Below are positions 6,033 to 8,138 of a stretch of DNA of 8,138 nucleotides, piece after piece. The DNA lies in assembly GCA_036556965.1 (NCBI GenBank), contig DATBIO010000034.1, positions 1-8,138 on the forward strand, given 5' to 3'. This stretch comes from DATBIO01 sp036556965 (GTDB lineage: Bacteria > Acidobacteriota > Vicinamibacteria > Fen-336). The notes under the pieces were generated by a model that did not search any database, was not told the origin of the DNA, and saw only the letters and a list, made by a program, of their open reading frames with translations. The position numbers and the translations under genes were made by a program. Numbering within the stretch: the stretch's first letter is position 1; each line of letters begins with the position of its first letter.

Positions 6033-7730
6033 ATGCGAAGTGAGCGGACCGCCGGAACGGCCCTGACACTGCTGATCGCCGCCGCCGTGCTCGCCCCGGG
6101 CGCGGCCTCGGCCCAGGAGGACCTGGAGCCCCTCCGGCGGATCGTGATCCAGGATGGAGGTCGCCTCAAGCCGCTGGACACGTTCGCGCGCGAGACCGCC
6201 CGTCGCGTGACGGGGGCCAAGGCCTTCACGGGCGGCGAGCGGGTGGGCCGGCTGGAAGCCGTGGAGTGGGTGCTGGCCATGCTGGCGCGGCCGTCGGTCT
6301 GGCGGGAGGAGCGCATGGTGCGCGTCGCCGACGCCGACGTGCGCGCGGCGGCGGGGCTGCCCGCCGACCGGGACCGCTTCTCCTACGCGGAGCTGGCCGG
6401 CGAGGACCGCTTCCTGGAGGTGGCCGCCGCCGTTCACGAGAAGACGCGCAGCGACATCCCGCTCGAGCCGTTCGAGGCCGGGATCGCGACGCTGCACGAG
6501 ACGCTCTCCCTGCTGTCCGCCGTCTTCTCGGGGGAGGCGCTGCGCATCGTTCCCGTGACCGCCTCCGGGGACGGGACGTGGCTCTCGGTGGCCGACCTCG
6601 GCCCGAGCGGCCCCGGGCGCGCGCTCGAAGGTGCGCGGCAGGGCCTGGTGGGGCTGGTGGGCGCGTACGAGAGCGGGGACCGCGCCGCGGTGGGCCGTGC
6701 CGCCTCCACCCTGGGCGGGGAGCTCGCGCGCCTGGGCGGCGCGGACTACCCCGCGGCGGCCGACCTGGCGCGCGAGGTCCGCTACAACCGCCTGAAGCCC
6801 TTCCGCCTCTCCTGGGTGCTCTTCCTCGTCGCCTTCCTCCTGCTCCTGGCCAGCTTCCCGCTGCGGTCGCGGGCCGCGGGCGTGGCCGGCCTGCTGCTGG
6901 CGGCGGGGGGCCTCGCCGCCAACACCTACGGGCTCCTGCTGCGCTCGCTGATCTCCGAGCGCGCCCCCGTGACCAACATGTACGAGACGGTGGTGTTCGT
7001 GGCCTGGGGCGCCGTGCTCCTGGCCCTGGCCTTCGACCTCCTCTACCGCAGCCGCTATGCCTCGACCTGCGCCACCGGCCTCGCCGTGGTGGCCCTCATC
7101 CTCGCCGACAACGTGCCCATCTTCGACAGCGCCATCGCGCCGCTGGTGCCCGTGCTCCGCGACAACATGTGGCTCACCCTCCACGTGCTCACGATCATGC
7201 TGGGCTATGCCGCCTTCTTCCTGGCCATGGGCCTGGGCCACCTGAACCTGGGCCTGTACTTCTTCGCCCCCCAGCGGGCGGCGCTGCTCAAGACGCTGTC
7301 CCAGTTCCTCTACCGGTCGCTGCAGGTGGGCACCCTGTTCCTGGCCGTGGGCACGCTGCTGGGCGGCGTCTGGGCGTCGTATTCCTGGGGCCGCTTCTGG
7401 GGCTGGGACCCCAAGGAGACGTGGGCCCTCATCGCCCTCCTCGGCTACCTGGCCGTGCTGCACGGCCGCTTCATCGGGTGGTTCAAGGACTTCGGCATGG
7501 CGGTGGGCTCGCTGCTCGGCTTCCTGCTCGTGCTCATGGCGTGGTACGGCGTGAACTTCATCCTCGGCACGGGCCTGCACTCCTACGGCTTCGGCGCCGG
7601 CGGCACGGGGTGGGTGGTCGGCTTCGTGTCCTTCGAGCTGGTGGTGATCGTGCTCGCCTTCTCGCGGCGCGCCCGGCTCCGCGCGCCCGCCCCCGCCGGC
7701 CAGCCGGCGCTCGGCGCGGCGCGGAGCTGA
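6033..7730 (+). CDS. ccsA: CcsA-type cytochrome c synthetase subunit with N-terminal periplasmic domain
   Basis: A 565-aa protein, much longer than the roughly 300-350 aa of a minimal CcsA/ResC. Residues 1-27 are a signal peptide ending ASA|Q. Residues 28 to about 260 form a periplasmic domain with GGRLKPLDTFARETARRVTG near its start, resembling the region before CcsA in the large CcsBA proteins of Bacteroidota. The CcsA core follows with about nine membrane helices. It includes PVTNMYETV, the heme-handling WWD motif WGRFWGWDPKETW (452-464), and His384, His477 and His516, whose spacing fits the external, transmembrane and external histidines of CcsBA. It exposes heme to apocytochrome c at the periplasmic face, working with the preceding ResB. 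A 135-bp gap separates it from resB; hemG follows within 3 bp. Confidence 0.93.
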   Translation: MRSERTAGTALTLLIAAAVLAPGAASAQEDLEPLRRIVIQDGGRLKPLDTFARETARRVTGAKAFTGGERVGRLEAVEWVLAMLARPSVWREERMVRVADADVRAAAGLPADRDRFSYAELAGEDRFLEVAAAVHEKTRSDIPLEPFEAGIATLHETLSLLSAVFSGEALRIVPVTASGDGTWLSVADLGPSGPGRALEGARQGLVGLVGAYESGDRAAVGRAASTLGGELARLGGADYPAAADLAREVRYNRLKPFRLSWVLFLVAFLLLLASFPLRSRAAGVAGLLLAAGGLAANTYGLLLRSLISERAPVTNMYETVVFVAWGAVLLALAFDLLYRSRYASTCATGLAVVALILADNVPIFDSAIAPLVPVLRDNMWLTLHVLTIMLGYAAFFLAMGLGHLNLGLYFFAPQRAALLKTLSQFLYRSLQVGTLFLAVGTLLGGVWASYSWGRFWGWDPKETWALIALLGYLAVLHGRFIGWFKDFGMAVGSLLGFLLVLMAWYGVNFILGTGLHSYGFGAGGTGWVVGFVSFELVVIVLAFSRRARLRAPAPAGQPALGAARS

Positions 7731-7733
7731 GGC

Positions 7734-8138
7734 GTGGCCGCGGAGGAGCGGGTCGAGGTCGCGGTCGTCGGAGGAGGCATCGCCGGCCTGAGCGTGGGCC
7801 TCGGCCTCGCCCGGCGCGGGGTCCCCTTCGCCCTGCTCGAGGCGTCCAACCGCTGGGGCGGCTGCATCCGCACGGAAGAGCGGGGCGGGTTCATCCTCGA
7901 CGGCGGACCGGACTGCTTCCTCGCGCAGAAGCCGCAGGCCCTGGAGACCTGCCGCGAGGTCGGCCTGGCCGGCCGCCTGGTGCCGTCCGGCGAGCCGCGC
8001 ACCGTCTACGTGCTCCGCCACGGGAAGCTCCACCCCCTGCCCCCGGGGATGGCCATGGGCGCGCCGAGCGACGTGCCGGCCTTCCTCCGCAGCCGCCTCT
8101 TCACGTGGCGGGGCAAGGTCCGCATGGCCCTGGAGCGG
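7734..8138 (+). CDS. hemG: Protoporphyrinogen oxidase, HemG/HemY FAD type (5' part)
   Basis: The first 135 codons only; the gene continues past the right edge (full-length members are about 450-480 aa). The FAD-binding site is clear: VAVVGGGIAGL (9-19) ending the first strand, the acidic residue Glu36 at the end of the second (LLEASNRWGGCIRTEE), then FILDGGPDCFLAQKP (53-67). TVYVLRHGKLHPLPPGM and LFTWRGKVRMALE are typical of the oxygen-dependent oxidase that converts protoporphyrinogen IX to protoporphyrin IX late in heme synthesis. A Cys (61) stands where Ser is usual in GGPDSF. The GTG start lies 3 bp after the ccsA stop with GGAG 7 nt upstream, so it is co-transcribed with ccsA. Desaturases share the FAD fold, but the HPLP and F-x-A-x-KP motifs favour HemG. 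Confidence 0.9.
   Translation, partial: MAAEERVEVAVVGGGIAGLSVGLGLARRGVPFALLEASNRWGGCIRTEERGGFILDGGPDCFLAQKPQALETCREVGLAGRLVPSGEPRTVYVLRHGKLHPLPPGMAMGAPSDVPAFLRSRLFTWRGKVRMALER

Noticed and set aside
3219..8033. A 4.8-kb stop-free frame on the minus strand opposite the radical SAM, resB, ccsA and hemG genes
   Set aside because: Its translation is low-complexity (Gly, Arg, His, Glu, Ala, Val) with no family motif. It arises because very GC-rich codons on the plus strand rarely give stops in the opposite frame. All four plus-strand genes have clear motifs and ribosome-binding sites.

Overview
This is a very GC-rich window (codon third positions are almost all G or C) from a Gram-negative-type bacterial chromosome. 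The TonB-family protein has the Pro-rich plus GVPGGV/GGIIGG linker and 'PVYP' C-terminal domain that I associate with Acidobacteriota. That makes Acidobacteriota the best guess, but it rests on one protein style and on composition; Myxococcota or another GC-rich soil lineage is possible. No mobile element, CRISPR array, tRNA or rRNA was seen, and no gene looks foreign by base or codon use.

Left part, minus strand (1-2673). Reading right to left, a TonB-type energy transducer (2673-1864) is followed after 118 bp by a molybdenum-hydroxylase maturation operon. This comprises an XdhC-family factor (1745-657), a MocA-like molybdopterin nucleotidyltransferase overlapping it by 14 bp (670-65), and the first 19 codons of another gene (57-1) that resembles the start of a second XdhC/CoxI-type protein. 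These genes would load or modify the Mo cofactor of a xanthine-dehydrogenase or CO-dehydrogenase-like enzyme lying outside the window.

Centre (2674-2922). This 249-bp divergent intergenic region contains several inverted repeats, one followed by a T-tract, and no convincing promoter.

Right part, plus strand (2923-8138). A tightly packed gene run begins with a 117-aa protein made of two copies of a four-cysteine module. It is translationally coupled by a GTGA overlap to a radical SAM/SPASM enzyme of the AhbD/NirJ-like group. Next come ResB and CcsA, the two halves of the System II cytochrome c synthetase. CcsA carries a signal peptide and an unusually large periplasmic N-terminal domain. The run ends with the 5' part of a HemG/HemY-type protoporphyrinogen oxidase, cut by the window edge. 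Together these suggest a locus for making heme and attaching it to c-type cytochromes. The Cys-repeat protein and the radical SAM enzyme are its least understood members and the best candidates for something new.
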